Assembly (NCBI GenBank): GCA_018398765.1
Contig: JAHBMJ010001732.1
Span: forward strand, 1 to 26,836
Direction of reading: 5' to 3'
DNA from: Chromera velia
Lineage: Eukaryota > Sar > Chromeraceae
DNA length: 26,836 nucleotides
In this document: piece by piece, positions 1-12,192 of the stretch
Layout of the letters: each line of letters starts with the position of its first letter
Numbering within the stretch: position 1 is the stretch's first letter
Program-made: the position numbers and the translations under genes
The notes under the pieces: model-generated
Databases searched by the model: none
The model's input: only the letters and a program-made list of their open reading frames with translations
Told to the model about the DNA's origin: nothing

Positions 1-1012
1 TTAAAAGCTTATAAACAACGATTAAATACAATAGAACACCCTATGTTATTCCTATATTTCAAAGTCCGAAATGATGTTAAAGTCCGGTAGGTTTCATTAT
101 GTCATTCATCAGTCCCGCGCCCTACTCTGTATGAGTAGCCCGTCGAGCGACTAAGTACCATGACAGCCTCGTGGCGGTGCCATGTACAGGCCTTATAATA
201 CATGTGTATGCAAGTGTGTAGTGGTATGCAGGGCCCCCACGGTTAAGAAAGCGTTAAACTTATCAACTCTAATCAACCCAGAATGAAATCTAGAATAAAA
301 TAATAGTTTACCGAATAAAAAATAAACTTTTAGAAATTAATCAAATGATAGTTTACGTAACCAAAGATGCGGGATCATACCGGTCACTAGGATTTAGCAA
401 TAAGAACCATCGATTCAAAAGAGAGCCGGAGATGACATTTCATATTCTGATGTAGGAAGAGAGTGGGTCTGTCGTCAAGCAGTGAGAGACCAACCTGCAG
501 GGCATGCTCATTGATTGGTCATTGGCCTCGCCCACCCTCTGATAAATCGATGCATGTGAAAATATTCAAAATGAATGCATGATGACTCAAAAACGAAAAA
601 GGATATAACTAGACCAGTCATTTTTTTATATTTTTAAAATATATGTATGAACAGTTTGTTAAAAGTTTTGATAACTTAGATTATGACTTGTTAACAATAC
701 CAAAAAAATTGGTTACCGTCCTCAAATTATGGAAACATTAATTTAAAAATCTTAGTTCCGAAAATTCGAGTTTACGATAACTTTTATTGAGAGTTCACAA
801 CTCTGTAAAAACATGAAAAAAAATATAAATATAGTACTACAAAAGAGCCAAAAACAGACTTTGCTTAAGCCTTTCAGTGCGTTTCAGTGTTGTGCACTGA
901 AGTACAGATCCTAGTACACATATCGTTTTTTTTACATCTCTATTTTGTTCATTCTATATGGTTGTCCACATGTTTTCACACAGTGTGGAGAACTTCGTCT
1001 TCATCTACTTTG
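1..1012. other. AT-rich flank, no gene seen
   Basis: This stretch lies downstream of the stop codon of the minus-strand gene, so its right end probably holds that gene's 3' UTR. It is AT-rich with many short A and T runs and stops in every frame; a short open frame starting at 958 is antisense to the last exon of the minus-strand gene. A small inverted repeat (TTCAGTG/CACTGAA) lies near 883-902. I see no tRNA, rRNA or convincing exon, and no clear polyadenylation signal can be assigned. Confidence 0.6.
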
Positions 1013-1803
1013 CTACCCTGTTACAGTGTTTAAAACTCCAACACTTTCCCCCTCTTTTTTCTTCTGAGCAGGTCCATGACATTGTGCACTCGAATATTCT
1101 TTCACACAACCCTCGATCCTGGTTCTCCAAGGCCGAGCCATCGAAACTTTAAAGAAAGCCTCGCACTCGTTTTGCATGTACTCGGTCCAAGCACCTGCAG
1201 GAATTGAAAAGAATTGAGGCGTACAGAAGTGCGTCTATCACGTCTGCTTCTATTCTCTTACTTACTGCTCACTGGATGGCACCTTTCCCCTCCCTCACCT
1301 CCTCTACCCTCATCTTTATTGACTCCTACATTGACCGACAGTCAAACCATCGAATTTATCATTATCTCAGCGGCGACTTGACGCACTGACTCGCTGTCTT
1401 TCTGCCGGTATATTCTCGCACATCTTCTCAGCAGGGAGAACGAGACAAACACGTGAAGTTATCAAATTGCAGGGAAACAGGATGTGCACGGTCTGACTGC
1501 TTTCCATGTTGCTGCACGGTTCTGCTTTGTTGGTGTGTTGAGGAGCATGCTTGAAAAAGAGAGTTCCCGAGTCAACGCAGTGGTCCCTCTTTCTGTTTGA
1601 CTGTCTGCTTTTATATCTGTCTGCTTTTCTATCTGTCTGCCTTTTTATCTGTCTGCCTGTCTGTCAGTGTGTGTGTCTGTCTTTCTGCCTTTCCGTTTGT
1701 CTGCCTGCCTGTCAGTGTGTGTGTCTGTCTTTCTGTCTTTCTGTTTGACTGCCTGTCTGTTTGTTTCTGTGTCTGTCTTTGTGTCTGCCTGTCTTTCTGT
1801 CTG

Positions 1804-1851
<48 letters not shown>

Positions 1852-2091
1852 TGTGTATGTGTGTGCGTGTGTATGTCCGTCCGTTCATGCATCTCTCTCC
1901 ACTCATTCGCCCCTCTCGATCTGCCTTTGTGTGTTTGGGAGTGTGTGATTGCCTTTGTGTACAAGTCTCTCTCTGTGTTTGACCATGTAATTTTCTGCCT
2001 CCTCACCTGCTTGTCTGCTTGTTAAAGAACAAAAAGGGTGAGCGGGGAAGTCACTTCGCCTGCCTGCCCGTGTCCCTATCTCTCTGTGTAT

Positions 2092-2126
<35 letters not shown>

Positions 2127-3548
2127 ACTGACTGACTGACTGACTGACTGACGGGATTTCTGCCCGCTTAACTGACGAACCGACCCACCGATACGCCAGC
2201 TGACTGACCGACCTGCAGGAAAGTCTATTGGGTGTCTGGCCCTCAGTGGATTCAGCGCTCTCTCGCACATGTACAGGAGTGCAAAGTAGAGGCAAGGAAT
2301 AATGGTACAGAATATGGTCTCGATGCAGACGTGCACGGTGTTGGCCTCCACCCTCCAGTGGTACGCAAACACGAACCCGCTCATCACGGCCTGTGCCAGG
2401 TTGTTCGACCAGACGATGAAACTGATCAGGTGGAAGTACGCGAAGGGCAGCTGCGTGTCGGCGTGACAAAACGCAGCTCCGATTCCGTCTCGGGCCCTTA
2501 GACAGAGCTTGTGCAACTGATAGAGCTCGATGTCGCTCGGAATGCGCCCAGCAGCTCTCCACTCACTGGCCATTGAAGCAATCCATTGCCAAATGATCTG
2601 CATGACAGAAAAGTGACCGTTTACTGAAATTGCCATTTGTTCATACTTTCAAAGGAACTTTTTTCTAGGTACATGCAGTTCCTTCTCTGATCTGTTTCAG
2701 TTGAGCCGACGTACGGCCAACTGACTGACTTGATGCTTCGTTGGTAGAGGTCCTAAGATTGCCATCTCTTCGTCTGTGATCAGCCCTGCGTCGTGAAGGT
2801 CAGTCATCGAGAACTCCTCGCTGGCCTGCTTATAAACCAGAGCATGCGAGAGAAGAGCGTATCTCAGGACTGTGTGTTTGATCAACGCATCCTCATCATT
2901 CGGCCGGTTGATATAGATGCTCATCATCATACAGAAATTGTCCACTGCACCCCACAAGCCCCCCACTCCGTCCGTACGAAAGGTCCACCACCTCTGGATG
3001 CAGATGGACACAAACAGACCCAAAAGGAAGGGGGTGAAGGTCTGCAAAAACGTGACGATGTCCTTGAAACTTTCGTAATTCCGCTTGTAGTGCTCGATCT
3101 CATCGTAGTCTTCATACAGGGTCACGAAGCAGACTGTTCCTGTGATAGTCAGCAATGTGAGAAGACAGAGAAGGATCCTTTTTGAGAAGAATGCACTGGC
3201 AGGGTTGAAGATCCCGTCCAGCACCCCCCAGGTGAGAAACCGTTTTGGCTCATAGTTCATCACCTGTCCGTCACACAACTTCACGCCCCGAATCACCCTG
3301 ATACGATCTTGCACCATTCCCCTCCTCCCGCCTGCCTTTCCACTCTTCCCAAACGCCCGAAGCTCCTGCTCTACTCCCAGAGGATTCTCCGGACTCTCGA
3401 GAATAGACTGGCTGTACCTCTGTCCTTGTCCCTGTCCCTGTCCCTGCCCTTGCCCTGTCTCTGAAGAAGGGACGCCAAGGCCGGTCCCCCCACTCTGAGA
3501 GGCAACTGACCCTGTCCTTGCTCCTCTGTCGAGCATGGCTTCTCGCAT
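1013..3548 (-). CDS. Bestrophin-like membrane protein (putative anion channel), 3 exons
   Basis: The gene is read on the minus strand as exon 1 3548-2730, exon 2 2597-2213 and exon 3 1194-1013 (stop TAG). Splice phases (0, then 1) agree and give 461 residues. The ATG at 3548 is the first in frame. Residues 1-75 are low-complexity with a Gly-Gln repeat (about 32-43). Hydrophobic stretches lie at about 125-145, 168-185, 324-352 and 362-384. FLLGLFVSICIQRWW (174-188) resembles the second membrane helix of bestrophins, which ends in RWW. ALNPLRARHPIDFPAG (387-402) resembles the conserved NPFGxDxxDF calcium-clasp region, with fewer acidic residues. Bestrophins are calcium-activated chloride or bicarbonate channels; function here is inferred from this distant resemblance only. 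The exon 2-3 join restores a continuous conserved-looking stretch (IDFPA-G-AWTEYMQ), which supports the structure. The gene lies head-to-head with the flippase gene. Confidence 0.6.
1195..2212 (-). other. Intron 2 of the bestrophin-like gene, microsatellite-rich
   Basis: This intron of 1,018 bp starts CAG|GTCGGTCAGTCAG and ends CCTGCAG on the minus strand. On the plus strand it holds a long CTGT/CTGC pyrimidine tract (about 1590-1805), (CT)n at about 1805-1834, (GT)n at about 1834-1857, (TGCC)n at about 2093-2124 and (TGAC)n at about 2125-2152. On the transcribed strand the last two read as (GGCA)n and (GTCA)n, the latter repeating the sequence used as donor in this gene. Long open frames across this tract are products of the simple repeats. 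Confidence 0.75.
2598..2729 (-). other. Intron 1 of the bestrophin-like gene
   Basis: This 132-bp intron has donor CAA|GTCAGTCAG and acceptor CATGCAG|ATC. Both sides are phase 0, joining LPTKHQ to IIWQW. Reading through the donor would give a short, unrelated tail and a stop, so splicing is needed to reach the second half of the protein. Confidence 0.75.
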
Positions 3549-4203
3549 GCTGCTTGAGTATATACGTAAATTGTCTTCAGACGGAATTCATGCAGATCGG
3601 AACAACAGTTGTTTGACAATTATGTAAATTGACAAGAGAGTTCCGTCTACCCAAATATTTTGTCGCCATCGAACACAAACGGAGAGTAAACTTGACATAC
3701 GTGGCAGCTTCTTGAGGCTTCCACTGCCTTCCAGTCATTTGTCTGACGCCACCAGAGCCTCAACTGCATTCAGAAATTTCTTTTTTTCTCTAGCTCTGTA
3801 TCGGTCAGACCACATCTGCAAGCATACATGTTGACAAAATCTTTGTATGGCCCTCTGCATGGAAAGGCATGCACGCGCGCACGGACGAGCGAAAGTGATG
3901 CAGACTGAGCAAGAGACGCATACACGGATTCAGGATGATTCAGGCTCCATCAGCTCTGGCAACTTCCTTTCTCCGGTCTGCCAGACCGTTGGTCATCGTG
4001 CGTGTTTGCCCTGAATCTGTTGATTGCTTTGGTGAAAGGAACAGGGGGGGACTGAAGTTTGAAGGAAGGCGATCGAAGCCTTCTCGTTCTGCCTTCCCAT
4101 CTGTTGTTCAACTACTGTACATCAAAGCAGAGTCCGAGCCGTCTTCTGCTGTCTTTGTCAAGTGGGCAGTACGCCCTCAGCTCTATTTGTAGCCACCATC
4201 CAG
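3549..4203. promoter_or_regulatory. Divergent intergenic region between the two start codons
   Basis: These 655 bp separate the minus-strand ATG (3548) from the plus-strand ATG (4204) and must contain both 5' UTRs and, most simply, both promoters. I see no TATA box or other element that can be assigned with confidence. A T-rich run sits near 3778-3792 and a C/G-alternating stretch near 3868-3884. Short open frames at 3935-4192 show no recognisable protein. Confidence 0.45.
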
Positions 4204-6405
4204 ATGGCAGAACCAAATTTCTTCGAACGCATCTTCGGAAGGTCAGCAGCTCGTCGGGAAGAGCGAAGGGCTTCTACTTCTCTCCTCTGCCCAGACACCT
4301 CGATCTGTCTGCATGCCTCTCTCTGACCTCTGCCCCCTCGGATCTTCTGCAGGAGGAGGAGCGAGGATGGACCCACACGGGTAGTGGACATCAGGCACGA
4401 GAGGGGGCCCCACGAGAAGCACATAAGCAACAGGGTCATCACCTCCAAGTACACCCCCATTACCTTCATCCCCTACAACCTGCTGAACCAATTCCGGAAG
4501 GGCCCCAACATCTACTTCCTCGTACTGGGGGTGCTTCAGATGGTTCCGCAGGTAGGTGGTAGAGAGGCAGTCTGCATGAGACGGGGGGTTGGGGAGAGGA
4601 GGGGTGAGGGCAATGGAGACTGCAGAAGCGTGTCAGACGGAATGGGGGGGGGTTCTAGGAGCGGGGTTAAAAGGGGCGATACAGAGGAATCGTGTGCGGG
4701 GCGTGTGCAGAGAGTGCATGGGGAGGGGGTTCACTCGGTGGGTGGGAAGTCGGGCATCTTCTTGGCGCCTTGCAGCGATGTGTGAGCCTCTGTTCGTTTG
4801 TGTGTATATCTGTGTGTGTGACACTGCATGCCTGTCATAGGGGCAGTATGCGTTTGGGAAAGTATGCATTGTCCTTTCTGGCCTCTTTCTTATCTCTTTG
4901 CTGTCCTCTGCCTTCTCGTGGATGTCCCCCACATGCAGACCTGTTTCCAAATCTGTCCGCCTACATACACACGTCATTTCATTCAATGTCCCTGCAGATC
5001 TCCACGACGAATGGAATTCCAACCCTGGCCCTTCCACTCACACTGGTGGTGGTGGTGGCAATGATCAAGGACGGTGTGGAAGACTACAGACGCCACGTGT
5101 AAGCAGCACATGAAAAGCACGCGCACGCACACACACACACACACGCGCGCACAATGTGTGCCGGGTTCTCTTTCTTCCACCCATCGCGATTGTGTCAGGT
5201 TTTTCTCGTCCCCTCCCCCCCGCCCCCCTTATCACCTCTCTAGAACCATCCTTCACCAGCCCCTCCTCCCTCTTTCGATGCTTGTTCATGGGTTGGCAAT
5301 CCGTCGCTTTGTCTCTTCTCCTTAATTGCAGTTCTGACAGGGAAGAGAACGCTACGAAAACCCGAGTAATACCTCGAGACTGGAAGCCTGAGAGACCTCC
5401 ACGGGAAGGAGAAGATGTCAGTATTTTTCTGTTGTTGCCTTTTGTAGAGAGAGGAAGTTCAGTCACTCTTTTGGGGTGGACAGGGGGAAGTGCAGTCAGT
5501 GGGAAAGAAACGTGAGGAAGGGAAGGCCGTGCGTGAGATTTCCTGAAAGTATGCCTGGAGCAGCACGGGTACAAACAAGGTGAGAGATCAGTACTGGAGA
5601 CTAAATCCGTACGTGAAAATATGTTTCGGCGTTTCTTCCTTCCTTTTCCAATCGGGCTGCTTTCTTCATTGCACGAATGGAGCACGAAATAGATTCCTTC
5701 CCTGAATTCTTTCTGCTTCCCGTATCGGGTGCTTTAGTGACAGCGAATGCAACCCCTCCTTTTCAAATGGAGACAACTGACAATGTGAAGACTTTGTGTT
5801 ACGCCCTTCTCTTCATGGGCTTCCTTGAGTGAGTGAGTGCAGTTGAGCCTGGATGCCCTCCCTCCGAAACAGTGGCATGAGGTGGAACTGGGAGACGTCA
5901 TCATCGTGGGCAACAGAGAAATGTTCCCCTCAGGTCTGTTGGCGTGGTGGTAGTTGGGGGTCTGTGTGTTGCTCTGTTTTTTTTTTTCTCTGTCCATTTC
6001 TATCTCCCAGTGCTTTCTTCGCTTTCAGGGCCAAAACCTTTGTGGATCTTTCTTCTCTGTTGTGATCATCCTTTCCTGCCATCTCTCTGTGAAGGCGGAG
6101 GGATACTTGTTTTAGAAATAGTTGAGCAGCTTTCTGCATGGTGTTGCATTTCCTCCCGACTTTTTTCTGTATTCTGTTTCTCTGTGTGTCCCTGCGTATG
6201 CGCGCAGATATGATTCTTCTTGCAAGCAGCGACCAGTACGGAATTGCGTACATCGAGACGGCGAATCTGGATGGGGAGACGAACCTAAAACTCAAACAGG
6301 CACACTCCTGTCAGTCAGTTTGTCTCAACAATCAGGTTGTACTTTTCTTGTGTCGGGGGACGATTTTGCGCTCTTTCTTGCCCTGCGTGGTTCGTGTGCG
6401 TGCGT

Positions 6406-6446
<41 letters not shown>

Positions 6447-7157
6447 CGGTTGCGCGTCCTTGCACAAGACAAGTCCTCCGCAGGATCCCTCTCCTCGCCT
6501 CTGTCTGTGTGCAGCGACGAGTGACTACTTTGGTCACTCCGCGAAGGAAGCATGGGATGTGGCAGGCAAAGTGGAGGGCCAGATAGAGTGCCAACCTCCG
6601 AACAAGTTTCTGCACCAATTTGAAGGGACTCTGCAAATTCAGGGGGTCGGTCGGTCGGTCGGTCGGTCGGTCAGTGGGCGTGCTGACTGAACTTGTTTCC
6701 ATCAATGACTCTCAAAATGGATTGTCTGCTGAATTCAAACGGACACAACGTGGTTTCTCTACTGCTGGAAGCAGAAAAGAGAGAGCTTTGATAAAACAAG
6801 AGGATCGTCAAACGTTCTTCTGCATGTCTTCTGCCAAGAACGAGAGAGTATACCAGTAGGCGACAAATCACATGATATCCCTCTTAGCTCAATGTCTGCT
6901 TGCCGTTTTTCCTTCCTTGCTTGCTTCCTCCTGCTGCAGCATGAGAGAGTCTCCCTCTCAGTCACGCAGCTGCTCCTGAGAGGATGCAAACTTCGGAACA
7001 CAGAGTGGGTGATGGGAGTCGCCGTCTACACAGGACACCAGTCGAAGATCCAGATGGTGAGTCCGTCCGTCCGTCAGTTCCTCCCTCCTCCTAGGTGACT
7101 GTTGTCGTGTCAATCAGAGAGGAGAGATCCTACGGGCAGCAAGGGAGTGAAGGGCGA

Positions 7158-7201
<44 letters not shown>

Positions 7202-10013
7202 CAGTTCAGAGATTTAAGTAAAGAAGACGGCAGTCGGGCGGGTGGGCGGGCAGGGAACGCTTTTTCCGTGTCTCCTCTTTTCCTTCTGTGCGCACGGTTG
7301 CGCCCCCCCCAAAGAGCCTAATGCATATGTGGGTCTACTTATTTACCAAGTGCACCCTCCCCTCTGTTGTTGCAGAACTCCACCCGGCCTAGGCCCAAGG
7401 AGTCCCGTGTGGGTAGGGAGACCAACCTGCTCACACTGATCATCTTCGGCATGCAGGTCGGTCGATCAGTTAGTTTTCTATCTGTCGATCTGGGGAGGTG
7501 AACGGACAAGAGAAGCCGTGGTCGGGGCCGCTGTCTGAAAAGAAGAAAGGGCACACAGAGAAGGGAATGAACGAATGGAAGAGGTCGACGAAATGTGTTG
7601 CTTTTCTGCGCTCGACCGCGAGTGGAGGATCAAAGTTTCCGTTTCCTTCTGTGTTCAGTGATGCCTTCCTTCGCTGTGGAGCACTGTCGTTTCCTGCCTC
7701 TCCTGCCTGGTCGCCTCTTTGAGGAACCAACCTTGCTTTCCTTCTGTCCCCACCTTTCGCTCCTCTCCTTCTTCCTTGTTTTTGTAATCCTCCAGATGGC
7801 CCTCTGTCTCTCTGCTGGTATCGCTGCGGGGTTCCTGGAAGCCAACCCGGAGAACAGAGCCAGAGCCTACCTTCAGCTGGAGGACTCCAACCCTGCATTC
7901 AACGGTGAGGAGAGAGGGATGGGATCCATACTTGCTTTTTGGTTCCATGGCAAAGACAAGGTAGACATTCTCCAGGAGGACTCATAGATTTTGGAGCAGA
8001 GACGCCACCTCTGGAATTTTTCTCGCCTTCATGAATGCATTCATGCTAACAAAAGTAAGTCAGGTTGTGGCATATTAGATCAATACGTCATTTTCTGTCC
8101 CTCCTGTTTGCTTTCGGTGTCGACAACCGAGCTCCTGATGGTGTGTGTGTGTCCGCCATTTCATTTCGGGCGGCCGCTCCCGTTCGGACATCGACTGCTT
8201 TGCACCAAGAGATCTCCCTCCACTGATTTCCTGTTGTCTGTCTGTCTCTCTGTTGTTCCTTCCTTCCGCTTGCAGCCTTTCTCCGTTTCCTGACGTTCAT
8301 TTTGATCTTCACCAACTTCATTCCGATCTCCCTGCTGGTCACTCTTGGCCTGGTGAAGGGGGCCCAGGGAAGGATCATCGGGCTTGACAAGGACATGTAC
8401 CACGAGAGAACAAAATCGTATGCGGTGGTGAGGTCATCAGACCTCAATGAGGAGCTCGGACAGGTCGGTCGGACAAAACAGTGAAGTGAAGTTGCGTTGT
8501 GCATTTCGATCTGAATTTGTCGCTGCGTCTAGCGTTGCAGAAATAAATGCGTGTCCTTCCTTACCTACGGCCAACCCGAAGGACGCAAGCGGCTGGGTCC
8601 GTCTGTATTCATTGCTTGTCAGGGACTCTGTTAATTGTCCTATCCATTGATTCGGATGGAAGCAGATTGTCCTATCCATCGATTCGGATGGAAGCAGATT
8701 AATACCGAGATCGGTGGTCCTCTTTCCATCCTGTACTCCATCCACGCTTTACAGGCTATAAAGTGACTGCCCATGAAGCATATTGACGACATAGCATGAA
8801 ATACAAGGCTATTGATTGACGACATATTGATGGATGCGACTTCGAATGCCAAAGCTCATAAGCATCTATGCATCGGCAGACTGTCAATATTCTTCCCCCT
8901 TAATTCTCTTTTCAGATTGACTATGTGTTCACCGACAAGACGGGCACTCTGACGAAGAACGTGATGCAGTTCCGGAAGTGTTGCGTTGGAGGGCGGGTCT
9001 ACGGAAAGGGGACGACGGAAATTCGGAGAAATCTGCTGAAGAAAATGGTCAGCCAGCAAGAAGATAAATGAGTGTGTGCAGACAGGCAGAAAGACAGACA
9101 GATGGAAAGGCGAGCAAAACGGCCGTATGGAAAGCGGCCCGATTGGATGTTTGAAAGTTGCCAAATGAAAGTTGTGAGTCCTCGAGACTCCAGACGGTTT
9201 GTTGAAAAGAAAAACAACACACAATCATATCAGTCCCAAACGACACGCTCAGTTCGGACCGCGAGTCTGCTTCCCTATTTTTTTGGCTTTGCGCATTTCA
9301 CAATGCGAACAGAAAGGGAGCTGCAGGGCGTCTCATAAGGAGGGGGGGCTCTTCTTGCGGGGATCACCTCTTTTTTTCACGCAAGGGTGCACAAGCAAGC
9401 GATCGGGAATGCTTCTTGAATAGCTTGGTGGCAGGTTTCAATCGTTCTTCACGACCATTCTGCTTCCCCGCCCTTCTGTTTACGCTTCTCTGTCTGTTCA
9501 GGGCAAGGACGTCCCTCCAGACCCCCTCCCCGGCCCCTCAGAGCCCAAAACCCCAAACGTGAACTTTGTGGACTCAGACCTCAGGAGGCATCTTCGAACA
9601 ACCAGACACCCAAATCACCAGAACCTTTTGGTCGGTCAGTGAGAAAGCAGAACGCTCGCGCACATGTGTGTGTGTGAGAGAGAGAGGGGTGGAAGAGACA
9701 GACAGAGATACAGAGACAGTAAGACAGAGTTCTGGTATCTCTGTCTTGTTATCTGGAGCTGTCCGTGTGATGGGTGTCTAATGATCTTGATGTTCTGATG
9801 GTTTGTAATTGAGAAAATCCGGATATCTCTGGAAGGAAACGGAAAAGGCACTGTGACGCCTTCTCTAAGAGCAGTTCCGCTCCTTTCCACACGAAAAAGT
9901 CATCTCTGTTTTGTTTCTTGGACATGTCAGGACATTTCATCATTGGAAAAAAAGACAAATGGAAAGGTCTTACGTCAGTCTGCCATTCTCCTCCACTTCA
10001 TCAATAGGTCGAG

Positions 10014-10054
<41 letters not shown>

Positions 10055-11984
10055 CGTCAGACATTCACGCGACCGCCTGTTCTCCATTGACTGAATATTC
10101 GGCAGAACTTCTTCATGCACCTGGCGATCAACCACTCGGTGATGCCGGAACACGACAGCCTGGGCAACGTCATCTACTCAGCGTCATCTCCAGATGAGGG
10201 CGCTCTGGTCAGTCAGTCGCTGTCTGTCTGTGTGCGTGTATGCGTGCAGGTTTTTGCATGGCGTCTAAACTGCACTTGACTTTTCTCTCTCTCGATTGGG
10301 TACCATCCAGGCACGTGCTGACGGCACTGCGCTGATTGCTTTCTCTGTGGAGTTAGCGCGCATTCGATTTTTCCTTCCACGTTCATGCCCATTCCTGATT
10401 GATCCCTTTCTCACCCTTCATGTGCGGGTACGGGATGATGTCTCTTCTCGGTCTTCCGACTCTTCGTCATTTCCGTCAATCTCCTCGCTTAAGGAACCCT
10501 TTGAGGACCCACTAGACCGAAAAAAGAGGAGAAAGAAGGGGGGAAATGCCATTGGTTTCTGTCTCCATGCCTGCAGACCTACGGGGCGAAGCACTTCGGA
10601 TTCGTCTTTCAGCAGAGAGACCCTACAGGAGTGATGATCGAGGTGCTGGGAACTCAAGTCAGAGTGGAAGGTGCGTGCGTCACTCCCGCTCTCATTAACT
10701 CACTCACCCACGCACCAGCCCAACCAACCAGCCAAGCAACCAACCACTGTGTGTGTGTCGGTGTGTGTGTCGGTGTGTGTATCATTTTCACTTCGCGCAT
10801 TTGTCCCTTGAGGTTATGTCTCTTGACTCACGGGTTTTGAACTCACTCTCCGTCTACCAATATGCCCCTTTGTCCATTGATCTCTCCCCCCACCCATCTT
10901 GCCTTTTTTTCCACTAGTTATGGAGGGGGGACCTTCTTCGTTTACATACATTTCCTTCCTCCTTGGAAAGACGTACAACCAAAAACAAAGAAAGCAGAAA
11001 CAACCCGCTCCTCTCCTTCCCCCCTTTTTATGCAGTTCTGCTCACAATCGAGTTCACGTCCTCCCGTAAGCGCTCGAGCGTCGTCTGCCGTCTCTCGCCT
11101 GCCAGCGGGGCACAGAGAGGCGAGGCCCCAGGGCCCAGCCACCCCTCTGGAGGGCCCCCTTCTCAGGCAGAGGCCCCGGCACAGGGGTCCAAGTTGATGC
11201 TATTCTGCAAGGGAGCAGACAACGTCATCTCGGAGCGGCTTCTGCCTGCAGAAAAGGCGGGGCAGAAGACTTCGAGTCAAAGGGCGACCATCTTCCAGTC
11301 AGTCGTTCTTTCTTTCGCAGAGAAGAAGGGCTGGGAAATAGCAGATGACCGTGAGACTTCCGGTTGAGTAGCCATATTCCTTCGCCCACTTTTAGAAGAA
11401 AGCAGAACGTTTCGAGCTGGGCCAGAGAGAAAAGGTTTTGGTGAGTGGATGGATTGAGATGATCAAACTCAGGTGGTGGTCATTTTGAATCTTTCGAATT
11501 TCACCCGTCGGTTTCTTTTGTCGCGTTCTCCTGCTCCTTACATTTTCTCCTTGATTGTCCGCAGGGCGATGGAGGAGTTTGCAGAAGACGGCCTGCGGAC
11601 CCTGTGCATTGCCGGGAAGGAACTGAAGGAAGATGAGTGGAATTCCTGGTTTCGGTCGGTTGGTGCAATAAGTTGCGTGTTGCCTACTTTCGTTTCCGTC
11701 AGTTGTATGATGTCAGAGAAATTGTTCGAGGGACATTTTGCGTTGGTGAAACCGTTTCCCCCCCCCCCCCCNNNNNNNNNNNNNNNNNNNNNNNNNNNNN
11801 NCCCCCCCCCCCTCTGTGGATGAAGGAAGTGAACAGGGGGCACGAAGGAACAGGGGTGAAATTCTAGAAAGAAGATTCAGGGGCGAGGATGAGGGAGTAC
11901 AGAAAGAAAGAAACCTCTTTTTTGTTTTTCTTCGCGGTCCGATGTTCAGAAACTATAACGCATGATTACATGTGAGAACCACTT

Positions 11985-12043
<59 letters not shown>

Positions 12044-12150
12044 CATGTGTGTGTGCATGTGTGTGTGTATGTGTGTGTGTGTGTGCATATGTGTGTGCGT
12101 GTGTGTGTGTGTGTGTGCATGTGTGTGCATGTGTGTGCATGTGTGTTTGT

Positions 12151-12192
<42 letters not shown>

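Noticed and set aside
1551-2025. Several overlapping 60-140 residue open frames on both strands, rich in Cys/Val/Ser or Thr/His/Arg
   Set aside because: They are translations of CT, GT and CTGT simple repeats inside intron 2 of the bestrophin-like gene.
3549-4203. TATA box or other core promoter motif
   Set aside because: No motif stood out against background, and the core promoter code of this lineage cannot be assumed.
11321-11350. Possible mini-exon between exons 16 and 17 (AG at 11319-11320, GT at 11351)
   Set aside because: Exon 16 joins exon 17 in phase (CA|G) and gives the expected [17 protein letters not shown] text; a mini-exon is not needed and would add residues absent from the family.
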